From the NCBI GenBank assembly GCA_015478655.1, contig JADMIJ010000017.1:1-58546 (forward strand): a stretch of DNA of 58,546 bases, in the 5' to 3' direction. This document shows positions 33,713-42,631 of this stretch, in pieces. The translations under genes were made by a program, and so were the position numbers. Position 1 is the first letter of the stretch, and the number at the start of each line of letters is the position of its first letter. The notes beneath the pieces are model-generated. The model did no database searches, was not told the DNA's origin, and saw only the letters and a program-made list of their open reading frames with translations. Source of the stretch: Acidimicrobiales bacterium. GTDB lineage: Bacteria > Actinomycetota > Acidimicrobiia > Acidimicrobiales > RAAP-2.

Positions 33713-35293
33713 GTGGCCACCCCGGCCGAACTGGCCTTCGGGCGCACCGACCTCGACGATGGGCAGCTGGGCCACCTGCAACGCCTGCTCGGGACCTGGG
33801 GGATCCTGGCCGACCTGTCCTTCTCCGACCTGGTGCTGTTGGCTCCGATGGCGCCGGACGCCCCCGAGCGGCACGGCGACGGGACCGAGCTGGTCATCCT
33901 GGGCCAGATGCGCCCGTCCAACAGCGCCACGGTGGTCGAGCACGACCTCGTGGGGCAGACCGTCACCGGCGCCGAATGGCCGCTTGCCGTCCGGACCGTC
34001 CGGTCCGGCGAGGTGTCTCGCGGCGAGGTGATCCTGGAGCCGGGAGACGAGCCGGTTCGGCTCCATTGCATTCCCGTGCGGTGTGAGGGCACCACCGTGG
34101 CCGTCCTGGCCCGGCTGGCGGCGGGAGCCGGGAGGCGACCCGGCCACCTCGAGCGCACGTACCGCGACCTCTTCGACCGTTTCGCCATCATGCTCGCCGA
34201 GTCGACATTCCCGTTCCCGAGCGAAGAGGTGGCCACCGAGGAGGCTCCCCGCGTCGGGGACGGCGTCGTCCTGGTGGATGAGGAGGGTCGTGTCCGCTAC
34301 GCCTCCCCCAATGCCACCAACGCGCTCCATCGCATGGGGATGTACTCCCAGACGGAGGGCCGGCGACTCACGGATCTCGGGATCGAGGAGTCGGCCATCG
34401 AGTGGGCCCTGGCCTCCGCGCTCCCGGTGGTGGAGGAAGTCGAACGGCGACCGGACGTCACCGTACTCCTCCACTGCATTCCCCTCCTGGCCAACGACGA
34501 CGTGACGGGGTGCCTGGTCTTGATGCGCGACGTCACCGACGTCCGCCGGCTGGATCGCCTGCTCCTGTCCAAGGACGCCGCCATTCGTGAGGTGCACCAC
34601 CGGGTCAAGAACAACCTGCAGACCATCTCGGCCCTTCTGCGGCTACAGGCCAGACGCCTGTCACCCGGAGACGGGAGAGTGGCGCTGTTCGAGGCCGAGC
34701 GACGGGTCCGGTCCATCGCCATCGTCCACGAGATCCTCTCCCGGGAACCGAGCGACCAGGTCCCCTTCGACGAGATCGTGACCTCGCTGATCCGCATGGC
34801 GGAGGACTCGGTCGTGCATTCGCAGGACCTCACGTTCGAAGTGACCGGGCAGCTCGGCGAGGTGCCCGCTGACGTTGCCACCCCGCTGGCAGTCGTCCTG
34901 GCTGAGCTCCTGCAGAACGCGGTCGAGCACGCGTTCCTCCATTCCAAAGTCGGCGATCTCAAGGCGGGCGACAGCGCGGGGCCCTTCGTCCCGACGACGC
35001 CCGGCGGAGGAGGCCCCATCCCCTATCAGGCGCCCGGCCACATCCGGGTGCACCTGGTGAACGATCTCTCCTGCCTCGTGCTCGAGGTTATCGACGACGG
35101 CTCCGGCCTGCCCGAGGGATTCGATATCGACGCCACGGAGAGCCTCGGGCTGTCGATCGTCCGGGACCTCGTGCGCAGTCAGCTGGAAGGCACCATCACC
35201 ATGCGCAACCGGAATGATGGCGATGCGGGGGCGACGGGCACCATCGTGACCATCGAACTTCCGACGCAGGAGGCCCAGCCCATCGGGCAGTAG
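33713..35293 (+). CDS. pdtaS: PdtaS-like sensor histidine kinase (HisKA_2)
   Basis: 526 aa, no membrane segments. N-terminal H_N/GAF-like domain (~1-140), PAS-like domain (~175-285), then phospho-acceptor 'REVHHRVKNNLQTISALLRLQ' (His ~297) and an HATPase with 'ELLQNAVEHAF' (N box) and 'DDGSGLPEGF' (G box). Resembles mycobacterial PdtaS (Rv3220c), which pairs with an ANTAR-type RNA-binding regulator PdtaR; no pdtaR is in this window. Convergent with whiB1, as in mycobacteria. GTG start 2 bp after the PHP stop. Confidence 0.88.
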   Translation: MATPAELAFGRTDLDDGQLGHLQRLLGTWGILADLSFSDLVLLAPMAPDAPERHGDGTELVILGQMRPSNSATVVEHDLVGQTVTGAEWPLAVRTVRSGEVSRGEVILEPGDEPVRLHCIPVRCEGTTVAVLARLAAGAGRRPGHLERTYRDLFDRFAIMLAESTFPFPSEEVATEEAPRVGDGVVLVDEEGRVRYASPNATNALHRMGMYSQTEGRRLTDLGIEESAIEWALASALPVVEEVERRPDVTVLLHCIPLLANDDVTGCLVLMRDVTDVRRLDRLLLSKDAAIREVHHRVKNNLQTISALLRLQARRLSPGDGRVALFEAERRVRSIAIVHEILSREPSDQVPFDEIVTSLIRMAEDSVVHSQDLTFEVTGQLGEVPADVATPLAVVLAELLQNAVEHAFLHSKVGDLKAGDSAGPFVPTTPGGGGPIPYQAPGHIRVHLVNDLSCLVLEVIDDGSGLPEGFDIDATESLGLSIVRDLVRSQLEGTITMRNRNDGDAGATGTIVTIELPTQEAQPIGQ

Positions 35294-35324
35294 CCGGGGT
35301 GACGAGAAGCCGCCCCCGTTTGGT

Positions 35325-35615
35325 TCAGGAGGCCCGGCGCCGGGCGGCCAGCCACACCTTGCGCAGCTTGCGTCGCTCCTCTTCGGACGTGCCCCCCCAG
35401 ACGCCCGACTCCTGATTGGTGGCCAGCGCGAAGTCGAGGCACGGCTCGAGGGCGTCGCACCCCCGGCACACTCGCTTCGCCGCCTCGATCTGATCGACGG
35501 CCGGACCCGTCGTCCCGATGGGGAAGAACAGATCGGGTTCCGTGCTACGACAGGCGGCCAGGTGTCTCCAGTCACCGTCGTCCCATTCGACCGTACGGTT
35601 CCACATAAGGGCCAC
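35325..35615 (-). CDS. whiB1: WhiB1-type Fe-S transcription factor
   Basis: 96 aa. Four Cys in the WhiB order: 'HLAACRS' then 'VCRGCDALEPC' (C-x2-C-x5-C), followed by 'GVWGGTSEEERRKLRK' and a basic tail, which ligate a [4Fe-4S] cluster and contact sigma region 4. GTG 35615 has GGAGGA six bases upstream; an ATG four codons on is an alternative. Convergent neighbour pdtaS matches the mycobacterial whiB1 locus. Confidence 0.9.
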   Translation of the reverse strand: MALMWNRTVEWDDGDWRHLAACRSTEPDLFFPIGTTGPAVDQIEAAKRVCRGCDALEPCLDFALATNQESGVWGGTSEEERRKLRKVWLAARRRAS

Positions 35616-35651
35616 GATGCTTCCTCCGCTCCCGTTCCCGAGATTCCTGTT

Positions 35652-35667
35652 TGTGATCAGATTCACA
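35652..35667 (-). promoter_or_regulatory. Perfect CRP-type palindrome upstream of whiB1
   Basis: TGTGA-N6-TCACA (minus strand TGTGAATCTGATCACA), matching the CRP/Rv3676 consensus without mismatch. It lies 36 bp before the whiB1 start codon. Confidence 0.8.
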
Positions 35668-35712
35668 TGGCCTGGCACCAGGACGCTACCGGCCGTTCAG
35701 GGTTCGTTCACT

Positions 35713-35741
35713 AGAGTAATCACCGGCACGGGGCGTTGCAA
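35713..35741 (-). promoter_or_regulatory. Predicted sigma-A promoter of whiB1
   Basis: TTGCAA (35741-35736) - 17 bp - TACTCT (35718-35713) on the minus strand. The start point would be near 35706, giving a ~90-nt leader that includes the CRP box. Confidence 0.5.
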
Positions 35742-35818
35742 GCAGTTTTCAGGGCCGTGCGCACGGTTTTCGGCTCAATTTCGACGCCGGAGCCGCCACC
35801 GGGGGAGGTTCCGAAGGG

Positions 35819-36532
35819 ATGCCAGCCATGGGGGTCCTCGGGCACCGGGGGAGCCCCGACCCGGCGGCCGGAGTCCGCGAGAACACCCTGGGGGCGTTCG
35901 TGCGGGCCCGACGATTGGGGGCCGACGGAATCGAGCTCGATGTGCGATCGACGGCCGACGGGGCCATGGCCGTCCATCACGACCCGGTGATCCCGGGGGT
36001 GGGGACCATCTGCGAGTTGCCGGCCGCTGGGCTCCCTGGGTTCGTCCCGCTGCTGGCCGCCGCCCTCGACGCCTGCGACGGCATGACCGTCAACATCGAG
36101 ATCAAGGACCTGCCCGGTGAGCCGGGATTCGACACGGAGGAGCGGCTGGCGGTCGGGGTGGCAGACCTGGTCCGGGCCCGCGGGCGGTCGGCCAACGTGG
36201 TGGTCTCCTCGTTCTGGCCGGACGCCCTGGCCGCCGTCCGCCGTGCCGCGCCCGAGGTCAGCACCGGGCTCCTGCTGACGAGCTGGTTCGACCCCGCCGA
36301 CGCCGTCGCTGCCGCCGTGCGGTTGGGTTGCCGTGCGCTCCACCCCCACGTCGACCTCGTGGGTCCGGGCCTCGTCGACGACGCCCACCGCGCCGGGCTG
36401 TCGGTGGCCGCCTGGACGGTGAACGACCGAGACCGGCTGGAGGGGGTCAGGGATGCCGGGATCGACACCGTGATCACCGACGACGTCGTGCTGGCGCTGG
36501 CCGTGCAGGCCACCGGCAGACGCGGGGTCTGA
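35819..36532 (+). CDS. Glycerophosphodiester phosphodiesterase
   Basis: 237 aa TIM-barrel. 'GHRGSPDP..ENTLGAF' with catalytic His, 'IELDVRSTADG' (metal Glu-Asp) and 'VHHDPVI' (second catalytic His) near the N-terminus; 'NIEIKD' later. Hydrolyses glycerophosphodiesters to glycerol-3-phosphate and alcohol. No signal peptide, so cytosolic. Start has AAGGG just upstream. Confidence 0.88.
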   Translation: MPAMGVLGHRGSPDPAAGVRENTLGAFVRARRLGADGIELDVRSTADGAMAVHHDPVIPGVGTICELPAAGLPGFVPLLAAALDACDGMTVNIEIKDLPGEPGFDTEERLAVGVADLVRARGRSANVVVSSFWPDALAAVRRAAPEVSTGLLLTSWFDPADAVAAAVRLGCRALHPHVDLVGPGLVDDAHRAGLSVAAWTVNDRDRLEGVRDAGIDTVITDDVVLALAVQATGRRGV

Positions 36533-36625
36533 CCAGCCACCTTTCGGTTCCGCCCCTCGGGCGTCCTGACCTGGGATCGCGGCCCGATTGGTCGAAGGGG
36601 CGGTTTTCAACAACAATGCACGCCC

Positions 36626-37405
36626 ATGAACGTCGTTGTCTGTGTGAAGCAGATCCCCGATCCGGCCGCGCCGGGGGCCCTCGACCCGGGGACGAAGAAC
36701 CTTGTCCGAGAGGGAAAACTCATCCTCGACGACTCCGACGCCTACGGCGTGGAGATGGCCCTTCAGCTGGCCGATGCCGCCGGTGGTGGCGACGTGACCC
36801 TGGTCTCGATGGCGCCGAACGGGGAGACCTCGGGTCTTCGCACCGCCTTGGCCATGGGGGCGGCCAAGGCCATCCTCGTGAGTGACGACTCCCTGGCCGG
36901 CACCGACGCCCTCGGCACCGCCAAGGTGTTGGCCGCGGCCATCAGGCGGGCAGAGCCGGACCTGATCCTGGCCGCCACCGAGTCCACCGACGGCTACACC
37001 GGCACCACCCCGGTCCAGATCGCCGAGCTGCTGGGGCTGCCCTCGGTGACCTTCGCCAAGAAGGTGGAGATCAGCGGTGCCTCGGTCAAGGTGGAGCGAC
37101 AGACCGAGACCGGGTACGACGAGGTCGAGAGCCCGTTGCCCGCTGTGGTCACGGTCACGGCTGGTGTGGTCGAGCCCCGCTACCCGTCGTTCAAGGGGAT
37201 CATGGCGGCCAAGTCGAAGCCGGTGGACGTCCTCACCGTAGCCGACCTCGGGGTCGACGCCGGTCAGGTCGGTGCCGCCGGTGCCCGTCAGGAGATCACC
37301 GACGTGGCCGAAGCCGAGGCCCGGTCCGCCGGCGACATCGTCGTCGACGAGGGCGAGGGCTATCAACGGGTCATCGAATTCCTCGAGCAGCTGAAGGTCC
37401 TGTAG
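36626..37405 (+). CDS. etfB: Electron transfer flavoprotein beta subunit
   Basis: 259 aa. 'VVCVKQIPDP' N-terminus and AMP-binding domain with 'GAAKAILVSDD', 'ATESTDGYTGTTPVQIAELL' and 'VESPLPAVVTVTAGVVEPRYPS' typical of EtfB. With EtfA it carries electrons from acyl-CoA and other dehydrogenases to ETF-quinone oxidoreductase. EtfA follows after 25 bp. Confidence 0.95.
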   Translation: MNVVVCVKQIPDPAAPGALDPGTKNLVREGKLILDDSDAYGVEMALQLADAAGGGDVTLVSMAPNGETSGLRTALAMGAAKAILVSDDSLAGTDALGTAKVLAAAIRRAEPDLILAATESTDGYTGTTPVQIAELLGLPSVTFAKKVEISGASVKVERQTETGYDEVESPLPAVVTVTAGVVEPRYPSFKGIMAAKSKPVDVLTVADLGVDAGQVGAAGARQEITDVAEAEARSAGDIVVDEGEGYQRVIEFLEQLKVL

Positions 37406-37430
37406 GGATCGGGTAGGAGAGCAAGCGAAC

Positions 37431-38402
37431 ATGTCCGTCGACAAGATCTGGGTCCTCGCCGAAGTAGCGGACGGGGCCCCCATCACCACCTCGCTCGAGC
37501 TGATCAGTCATGCCCGATCCCTGGGCGGCACGGTCGAGGCCGTCGCCTACGGCGACGGGACCGCGGCCATGGCGCCGACGGTGGGCGAGTACGGCGCCAC
37601 GACCGTGCACGACGTGGGTGACCTGGCCGGGGCCCTTCCCGGAGCTCCGGTGGCCGCGGCCATTGCCGCGCTGGTGGCCGCCGGCAACGGTCCCGACGTG
37701 ATCCTCTTCCCCGCCACCTATGACGGCAGGGACATCGCCGCCCGGCTCTCGGTGAAGATCGACCGGCCGGTCCTCACCAACGTGGTCGGCCTGACCGAGG
37801 GGGATGGCGGTCTGGTCTCCCAGCACGCCATCTTCGGCGGCAGCCAGATCCTTTCGGCCCGGTTCACGGGTGAGGGACCGCACATCTTCGTGGTGCGGGC
37901 CAAGTCGTTCGCCGCCGAGCCAACGGGCGGAGCAGCCGCCGCGGTGGTGGCCGCCCCGGCCCCCGACACCGGCGCCACCAACGCCGCCAAGATCGTGGCC
38001 CGCCATGTCGAGGAACGGATCGGCCCCAAGCTCGACGAAGCCGATGTGGTGGTGTCCGGCGGCCGGGGCCTGGGGGAGAAGGAGCAGTACGCGCTCATCG
38101 AGGAGCTGGCCACCCTGCTCCACGGGGCCGCCGGGGCCAGCCGGGCCATCGTCGACGCCGGTTGGGTGCCGTACTCGCACCAGGTCGGCCAGACCGGCAA
38201 GACGGTGAAGCCCACGGTCTACATGGCGTGCGGGATCTCCGGTGCCACCCAGCACATGGTGGGCATGAAGAACTCGAAGAACATCGTGGCCATCAACAAG
38301 GACCAGGACGCCCCCATCTTCTCGGTGGCCGACCTCGGGATCGTGGGCGACGTGCACAAGGTGTTGCCGAAGTTGATCGAGGCCCTCAAAGCCCGAGGCT
38401 GA
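37431..38402 (+). CDS. etfA: Electron transfer flavoprotein alpha subunit
   Basis: 323 aa. The C-terminal FAD domain shows '[17 protein letters not shown]', '[20 protein letters not shown]', '[19 protein letters not shown]' and '[20 protein letters not shown]', all EtfA signatures. GGTAGGAG precedes ATG. Co-transcribed with etfB. Confidence 0.95.
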   Translation: MSVDKIWVLAEVADGAPITTSLELISHARSLGGTVEAVAYGDGTAAMAPTVGEYGATTVHDVGDLAGALPGAPVAAAIAALVAAGNGPDVILFPATYDGRDIAARLSVKIDRPVLTNVVGLTEGDGGLVSQHAIFGGSQILSARFTGEGPHIFVVRAKSFAAEPTGGAAAAVVAAPAPDTGATNAAKIVARHVEERIGPKLDEADVVVSGGRGLGEKEQYALIEELATLLHGAAGASRAIVDAGWVPYSHQVGQTGKTVKPTVYMACGISGATQHMVGMKNSKNIVAINKDQDAPIFSVADLGIVGDVHKVLPKLIEALKARG

Positions 38403-38726
38403 CAGAACCGACCCGACCCGGCGGGCAGCCGGACCCCGGCGGCGGGCCGGCACCACCGGCAGGCCGTCCGGCGACCGGTGATGGTGCCAGGCAGAGCGCG
38501 GTCGGACGGGTAGTGTCCGGAACGCGCCTCCACCGCGCCCTCTGTCCCCATCGATGCCACCGAGACGGTTCCATGTCCTGTCCCCACCATCCAGTCCGAC
38601 GTCCCATTCCGGTCATCTCCCCCGGAGGGTCGGCGTCGGGGTCCGGTGTGGTTGCCGAGTCGGTGGTCGCGGATCGACGCTGATCGATGACCTCCGGGAG
38701 GAGCGACTCCTCGGCTTGGACGGACC
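38403..38726. other. Intergenic region etfA - acyltransferase
   Basis: No gene or RNA recognised. A GAGGAG-CGA-CTCCTC hairpin (38698-38712) lies 15 bp before the GTG of the acyltransferase and could occlude initiation; function unknown. Confidence 0.35.
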
Positions 38727-40610
38727 GTGCCTAAGCCGGTAGAGGGGACCAGCCCCTACCTTCCCGGACTGGACGGCATCCGGGCCATCGCGGTGCTGGC
38801 CGTGCTCGCCTACCATCTGAGCTTCCGGTGGGCCCCGGGCGGGCTGCTCGGCGTGCAGGTCTTCTTCGTCCTCTCCGGCTACCTGATCACGGACCTGCTC
38901 CTGGCCGAGTACCGCCGGCACCAGGGGATCCGGCTGAAGGAGTTCTGGCTCCGCCGGGCCCGGCGGCTCCTGCCCGCACTCTTCGTCGTCCTGTTCGTCA
39001 CCGTCGGATGGGCCACGCTGTTCGACCGCAGCCAACTGGTCGCCCTGCGCAGCGATCTCCCCGCCTCGATCTTCTATGTGAGCAACTGGTGGTACATCTT
39101 CCACCACGTCTCCTACTTCGCCAGGTTCGGCCCACCCTCGCCGCTCGGGCACCTCTGGTCGCTGTCCATCGAGGAGCAGTTCTACCTGATCTGGCCACTG
39201 CTGGTCCTGGCCGGGATGCGGTTCATCCACGCCCGGCGAACGCTCATCGCGCTGACCCTGGCGGCGGCGGCGTTGTCAGCGGCGGGGATGGGCCTCCTGT
39301 ATGCCTCGTCCCCCAACGGCGATCCCACCCGGGTGTACGACGGCACCGACACCCGGGCCTTCGCCCTGCTGATCGGCGCCGCGCTGGCCATGGGCCTGCC
39401 CCGCAACCGGGCCTTCGCCCCGATCACCACCGGCGCCGCCCGCCTCCTGAATGTGGTAGGGGGTGCGGCCCTGGTGGGGATCTTCGCCATGTTCTGGCTC
39501 ACCAACCAGTACGAGCCCTCGCTCTACAAGGGGGGGATGGTGCTCCTGGCCGCGCTCACCGCGCTGGTCATCGGCGTCACCGTCCACCCCGGGTCGGGGC
39601 TGCGGTCGATCCTCGGGTGGGAGCCGCTCCGATGGGTGGGCGAGCGCTCCTACGCCATCTACCTGTGGCACTACCCGGTGATCGTCCTGACCACACCGGT
39701 CGCTTCCCGCCCCAGTGTCGTGCGGTCGTCCCTCCAGATCGGGGTCACCCTGGCGCTGGCCGCCCTCTCCTGGCGATACGTCGAGGAGCCGGTCCGCCAC
39801 GGGGCCCTGGGCCGCCAGTGGGGACGGGTCCGCCAGCACGACTGGTCCTGGCTCCGCTTGCGACCGTTGGGCTGGCTGGTGGTGGGGGCGGCGTCGCTCA
39901 ACGCCGTGGTCTGCACCCTCGGCATCGTCGGGCTGGTCGATGCCTCGGCCGCCAACCCGGGACCCCGGGTCACCAGCATCGTCCCCACCGCCAGGCATCG
40001 GGTGGCTCCGTCGACCACCGTGGCGCCCTCCAACGGGAGCACGACGAGGACCACGGCTCCGCCGGCCGGCCAGGGGGTGACCGCGCTCGGCGACTCCATC
40101 CTGGTGGACGCCGCCCCCTATCTCCAGAGCATGCTGCCCGGCATCGCCATCGACGCCCAGGTCAGCCAGCAGCTCTACCTGGTCCAGAATGCCGTGGCCC
40201 AGCTCAAGTCCGAGGGCGCGGTGGGAAACCGGTTGATCGTCGAGCTCGGGACCAACGGCCCCTACTCGGCGGACCAGCTGGTGGGCCTGCTCAACTCCCT
40301 GGGCCCGATGCAGAGGATCGTGCTGGTGAACACCCGGGTCCCCCAGCCGTGGCAGCAGGAGGTCAACGGGACCATCGCCGCCGTGGCCCAGAACTACCCG
40401 AACTCCGTCGTCGTCGACTGGTACGACGCCAGCACGACCTCCCCCCAGTACTTCTATCCCGACGGGGTCCATCTCACTCCCGACGGCGCCCGGTACTACG
40501 CCACGCTGCTGGTGCAGGCGCTCGACGCGCCCGGTCCGTCGACGGGGGACCGGCCACCTTCGTCCCCGTCCGCCTCGACCACCGCCCCTCCCCGCGGTGC
40601 GAAGCCCTGA
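38727..40610 (+). CDS. Membrane acyltransferase (OafA/YrhL type) with C-terminal SGNH domain
   Basis: 627 aa. An acyltransferase-3 domain (~residues 10-360, about ten membrane helices) opens '[21 protein letters not shown]' with the catalytic His and includes '[10 protein letters not shown]' and '[17 protein letters not shown]'. A Ser/Thr-rich linker (~425-455) leads to an SGNH-hydrolase-like part: '[14 protein letters not shown]' (GDS), 'ELGTNGPYS', 'DGVHLTPDG' (DxxH). Such two-part proteins O-acetylate surface polysaccharide or peptidoglycan. GTG start. Confidence 0.9.
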   Translation: MPKPVEGTSPYLPGLDGIRAIAVLAVLAYHLSFRWAPGGLLGVQVFFVLSGYLITDLLLAEYRRHQGIRLKEFWLRRARRLLPALFVVLFVTVGWATLFDRSQLVALRSDLPASIFYVSNWWYIFHHVSYFARFGPPSPLGHLWSLSIEEQFYLIWPLLVLAGMRFIHARRTLIALTLAAAALSAAGMGLLYASSPNGDPTRVYDGTDTRAFALLIGAALAMGLPRNRAFAPITTGAARLLNVVGGAALVGIFAMFWLTNQYEPSLYKGGMVLLAALTALVIGVTVHPGSGLRSILGWEPLRWVGERSYAIYLWHYPVIVLTTPVASRPSVVRSSLQIGVTLALAALSWRYVEEPVRHGALGRQWGRVRQHDWSWLRLRPLGWLVVGAASLNAVVCTLGIVGLVDASAANPGPRVTSIVPTARHRVAPSTTVAPSNGSTTRTTAPPAGQGVTALGDSILVDAAPYLQSMLPGIAIDAQVSQQLYLVQNAVAQLKSEGAVGNRLIVELGTNGPYSADQLVGLLNSLGPMQRIVLVNTRVPQPWQQEVNGTIAAVAQNYPNSVVVDWYDASTTSPQYFYPDGVHLTPDGARYYATLLVQALDAPGPSTGDRPPSSPSASTTAPPRGAKP

Positions 40611-40661
40611 CCCGGCCCCGGTCCACCTCGGCCGGTTCGGTCCGGGCCGGCGCCTCCGACC

Positions 40662-40676
40662 CCGCCCGCCGGGCGG
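40662..40676. terminator. Hairpin between convergent genes
   Basis: CCGCCC-GCC-GGGCGG between the acyltransferase and the SCO1664-like gene; no T-run. Confidence 0.4.
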
Positions 40677-40682
40677 TGTCGC

Positions 40683-41417
40683 TCACACGAGAGGCCAGGG
40701 GTAGGGCGGGCGACCGCCGCCGGGCTCCGGAAAGACCCCCGTATGGACCAGCATCCGGGCCCGGCCCAGGAGCGCCTCCCGCTCGGAGTCCGAGAGCAGC
40801 CGGCCCAGCTCGTCGGGGAGGTCGGAGGCCAGGCGCTCGAGGTCGACCAGGATGTCGCCGGGCACCTCGTCATCGGCGAAATCCCAGATGACCGTGCGTA
40901 ACTTGGGCTGTGGGTGGAAGCACAGCCCATGGTCGATGGCCCAGAGCCGGTCGTCGGGACCTTTGAGCACGTGACCGCTCTTGCGGTCGGCGTTGTTGGC
41001 GACGACGTCGAAGGCGCACATTGTCCGGAGCATGGCCTCGTGGCTGCCAGCCTCGAACAGCGTGAAGTAGTGCTCTGCGTAGTCGGCCTCGACGAACAGC
41101 TGCAGGGATCCGGGGCCGAACGGGCCATCGTGGCGCTCGACCGTGGGGGGGACCATGCCCCAGCCGAGTGCCTCGGACAGGGCGAACGCCGCCACCTCGC
41201 GCCGGTAGAGGCCGTCGGGGAAGTCCCACAGCGACTGTTCGCCTCGGGCCGGTTTGTAGACGGCGCTGAGTGGCTGCGGGTGGCCGCTCTCCAGCGTGAC
41301 CAGAAAGGTCAGGTTTGAGCTCCACGGCAGGCGCCCCGCCACGGTGAGCTCGCAGCCCCGCAGCTGTTCGGTCGCCGAGTCGAGCCCGGGACCGACATCG
41401 GGGTTCCAGCCGATCAC
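40683..41417 (-). CDS. SCO1664-like protein (PI3/PI4-kinase-like fold)
   Basis: 244 aa. 'SNLTFLVTLESG' with 'AVYKPARGEQSLWDFPDGLYRREVAA' (ATP-site Lys and Glu), 'CAFDVVANNADRKSGHVL' and 'WAIDHGLCFH' (D-H-G, metal site) match the actinobacterial SCO1664 family, which is distantly related to phosphatidylinositol kinases. Substrate unknown. GTG 41417 overlaps the DUF3090 stop by GTGA, so translation is coupled. Third gene of a conserved actinobacterial trio. Confidence 0.82.
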   Translation of the reverse strand: MIGWNPDVGPGLDSATEQLRGCELTVAGRLPWSSNLTFLVTLESGHPQPLSAVYKPARGEQSLWDFPDGLYRREVAAFALSEALGWGMVPPTVERHDGPFGPGSLQLFVEADYAEHYFTLFEAGSHEAMLRTMCAFDVVANNADRKSGHVLKGPDDRLWAIDHGLCFHPQPKLRTVIWDFADDEVPGDILVDLERLASDLPDELGRLLSDSEREALLGRARMLVHTGVFPEPGGGRPPYPWPLV

Positions 41418-41911
41418 ACGGCCGGGGGACGGTGGCCGTTGGTCCGCGGGCACTCGTGTCCCGAAGGGTCGAGGGGGGACCCGCAGAGCGGGCACGGGGG
41501 ACGGCCCGATTCGACCAACCGGGTGGCCTGGATGGCGAACCCGGCCGCCTGCTCACGGGAGATCGACAGGCGGGCGATGGCGCCTGTCTCGTCCTCGGGG
41601 ACCAGCTCCTCGATGACCAGGACGACCCGGTCGTCGCTCTCGTCGTAGGAAACGCCGATGGTCCCCACCACCCAGGCCGGGTCCGCCGGTTCCTCGAGCG
41701 GGACTTCGTCCGGCAGGTGGCCCGGGCGCTCTTGGTCTCGCACGATCCGCGCCAGGTAGTCGGCCACCACTGCGACCTGTTGCTTCTCGATCTTGAGGGT
41801 GAGCAGCACCGGCCCCTGCCGGCACTGCAGCAGGAAGAGTCGATCGCCGACGGGTCCGAGCGTGCCCACGGTGATCCGCTCCGGGGCCGAGAGGTCGTAT
41901 CCCTCGCTCAC
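41414..41911 (-). CDS. DUF3090 protein
   Basis: 165 aa. 'VGTLGPVGDRLFLLQCRQG' is the family opening; 'VTLKIEKQQVAVVADYL' follows; a C-terminal 'CPLCGSPLDPSGHECPRTNGH' has three Cys and a His for a zinc site. Function unknown. GTG 41911 overlaps the preceding phosphatase stop (GTGA). Members always sit with an MSMEG_4193-type phosphatase and an SCO1664-like kinase in actinobacteria (recall). Confidence 0.85.
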   Translation of the reverse strand: MSEGYDLSAPERITVGTLGPVGDRLFLLQCRQGPVLLTLKIEKQQVAVVADYLARIVRDQERPGHLPDEVPLEEPADPAWVVGTIGVSYDESDDRVVLVIEELVPEDETGAIARLSISREQAAGFAIQATRLVESGRPPCPLCGSPLDPSGHECPRTNGHRPPAV

Positions 41912-42570
41912 GAGACGGCCAGCTCGGTGAGCGATGCGGTGGAGTTGACGGTGAGGACACTCGGGCCGCCGTCGCCGTAGGCCAGGGCGGACACGGAGCA
42001 CGGGGACACGGTGAGCCGCTGGAACAGGTCCAGTTGGGTCCCTGCCGCCGATGATACTGCCGCCTTGATGGGGTCGGCGTGGGACACGGCGACGATGGTC
42101 CCGCCCCGGTGGAGGAGGACCAGTCGGGCGATGGCCGACGCCATGCGGGCCTGCATCTCGAGGAAGGACTCGCCCCCCGGGAACCGGAACCCGCTGGGCC
42201 ACCGCTGGACCTGGGTCCACTCCGGCTTCTTGTACAGCCCGCTCAGCTTGGCCCCGGTCCAGGTTCCGAAGTCGCACTCGATCAGGCCGCGCTCCGTTCG
42301 CACCCGCAGGCCGAGCTGGCGGGCGATCGGCCTCGCCGTCTCGGTGGTCCGCTCCAGGGGGGAGGCGTACACGGCGACCGGCTGTCGGCCGTCGGCCCCC
42401 GCCAGCGCCGCGATCCGGCCGGCCACGGCGTCAGCCTGGGCCCGACCCGCATCGGACAGGTGGAGACCCGGGGCCCGCCCGGGGAGGACCTTGCCCGTGG
42501 TCGGCGTCGTTCCGTGGCGGACCAACAGCACCACGGTCGGACGGCTGGGGGTCTTCCGTCGGCTGGCCAC
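41908..42570 (-). CDS. Histidine phosphatase family protein (MSMEG_4193-like)
   Basis: 220 aa. RHG motif 'LVRHGTTPTTG' (phospho-accepting His), 'VYASPLERTTETARP', 'IECDFGTWTGAKLS' and 'VAVSHADPIKAAV' (second His) are the phosphoglycerate-mutase-fold catalytic set. Substrate unknown; family members adjoin DUF3090. GTG 42570 is eight bases after TACGGT. First gene of a three-gene operon on the minus strand. Confidence 0.85.
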   Translation of the reverse strand: MASRRKTPSRPTVVLLVRHGTTPTTGKVLPGRAPGLHLSDAGRAQADAVAGRIAALAGADGRQPVAVYASPLERTTETARPIARQLGLRVRTERGLIECDFGTWTGAKLSGLYKKPEWTQVQRWPSGFRFPGGESFLEMQARMASAIARLVLLHRGGTIVAVSHADPIKAAVSSAAGTQLDLFQRLTVSPCSVSALAYGDGGPSVLTVNSTASLTELAVS

Positions 42571-42578
42571 GCCCGTTC

Positions 42579-42584
42579 ACCGTA
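42579..42584 (-). promoter_or_regulatory. -10 element (TACGGT) of the phosphatase-DUF3090-SCO1664 operon
   Basis: Minus-strand TACGGT, 8-nt gap, GTG 42570; likely leaderless or near-leaderless. Confidence 0.45.
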
Positions 42585-42631
42585 CTCTGTCCCGGCCATC
42601 CCTCGACCGGGACCGGGACGTCGTCCGACGG

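Noticed and set aside
35720..37489. 589-codon minus-strand open frame
   Set aside because: Opposite GDPD and etfB; Gly/His-rich shadow translation.
38828..40891. 687-codon plus-strand open frame in a second frame of the acyltransferase
   Set aside because: The acyltransferase frame has full domain motifs; this one is Arg/Pro/Gly-rich noise.
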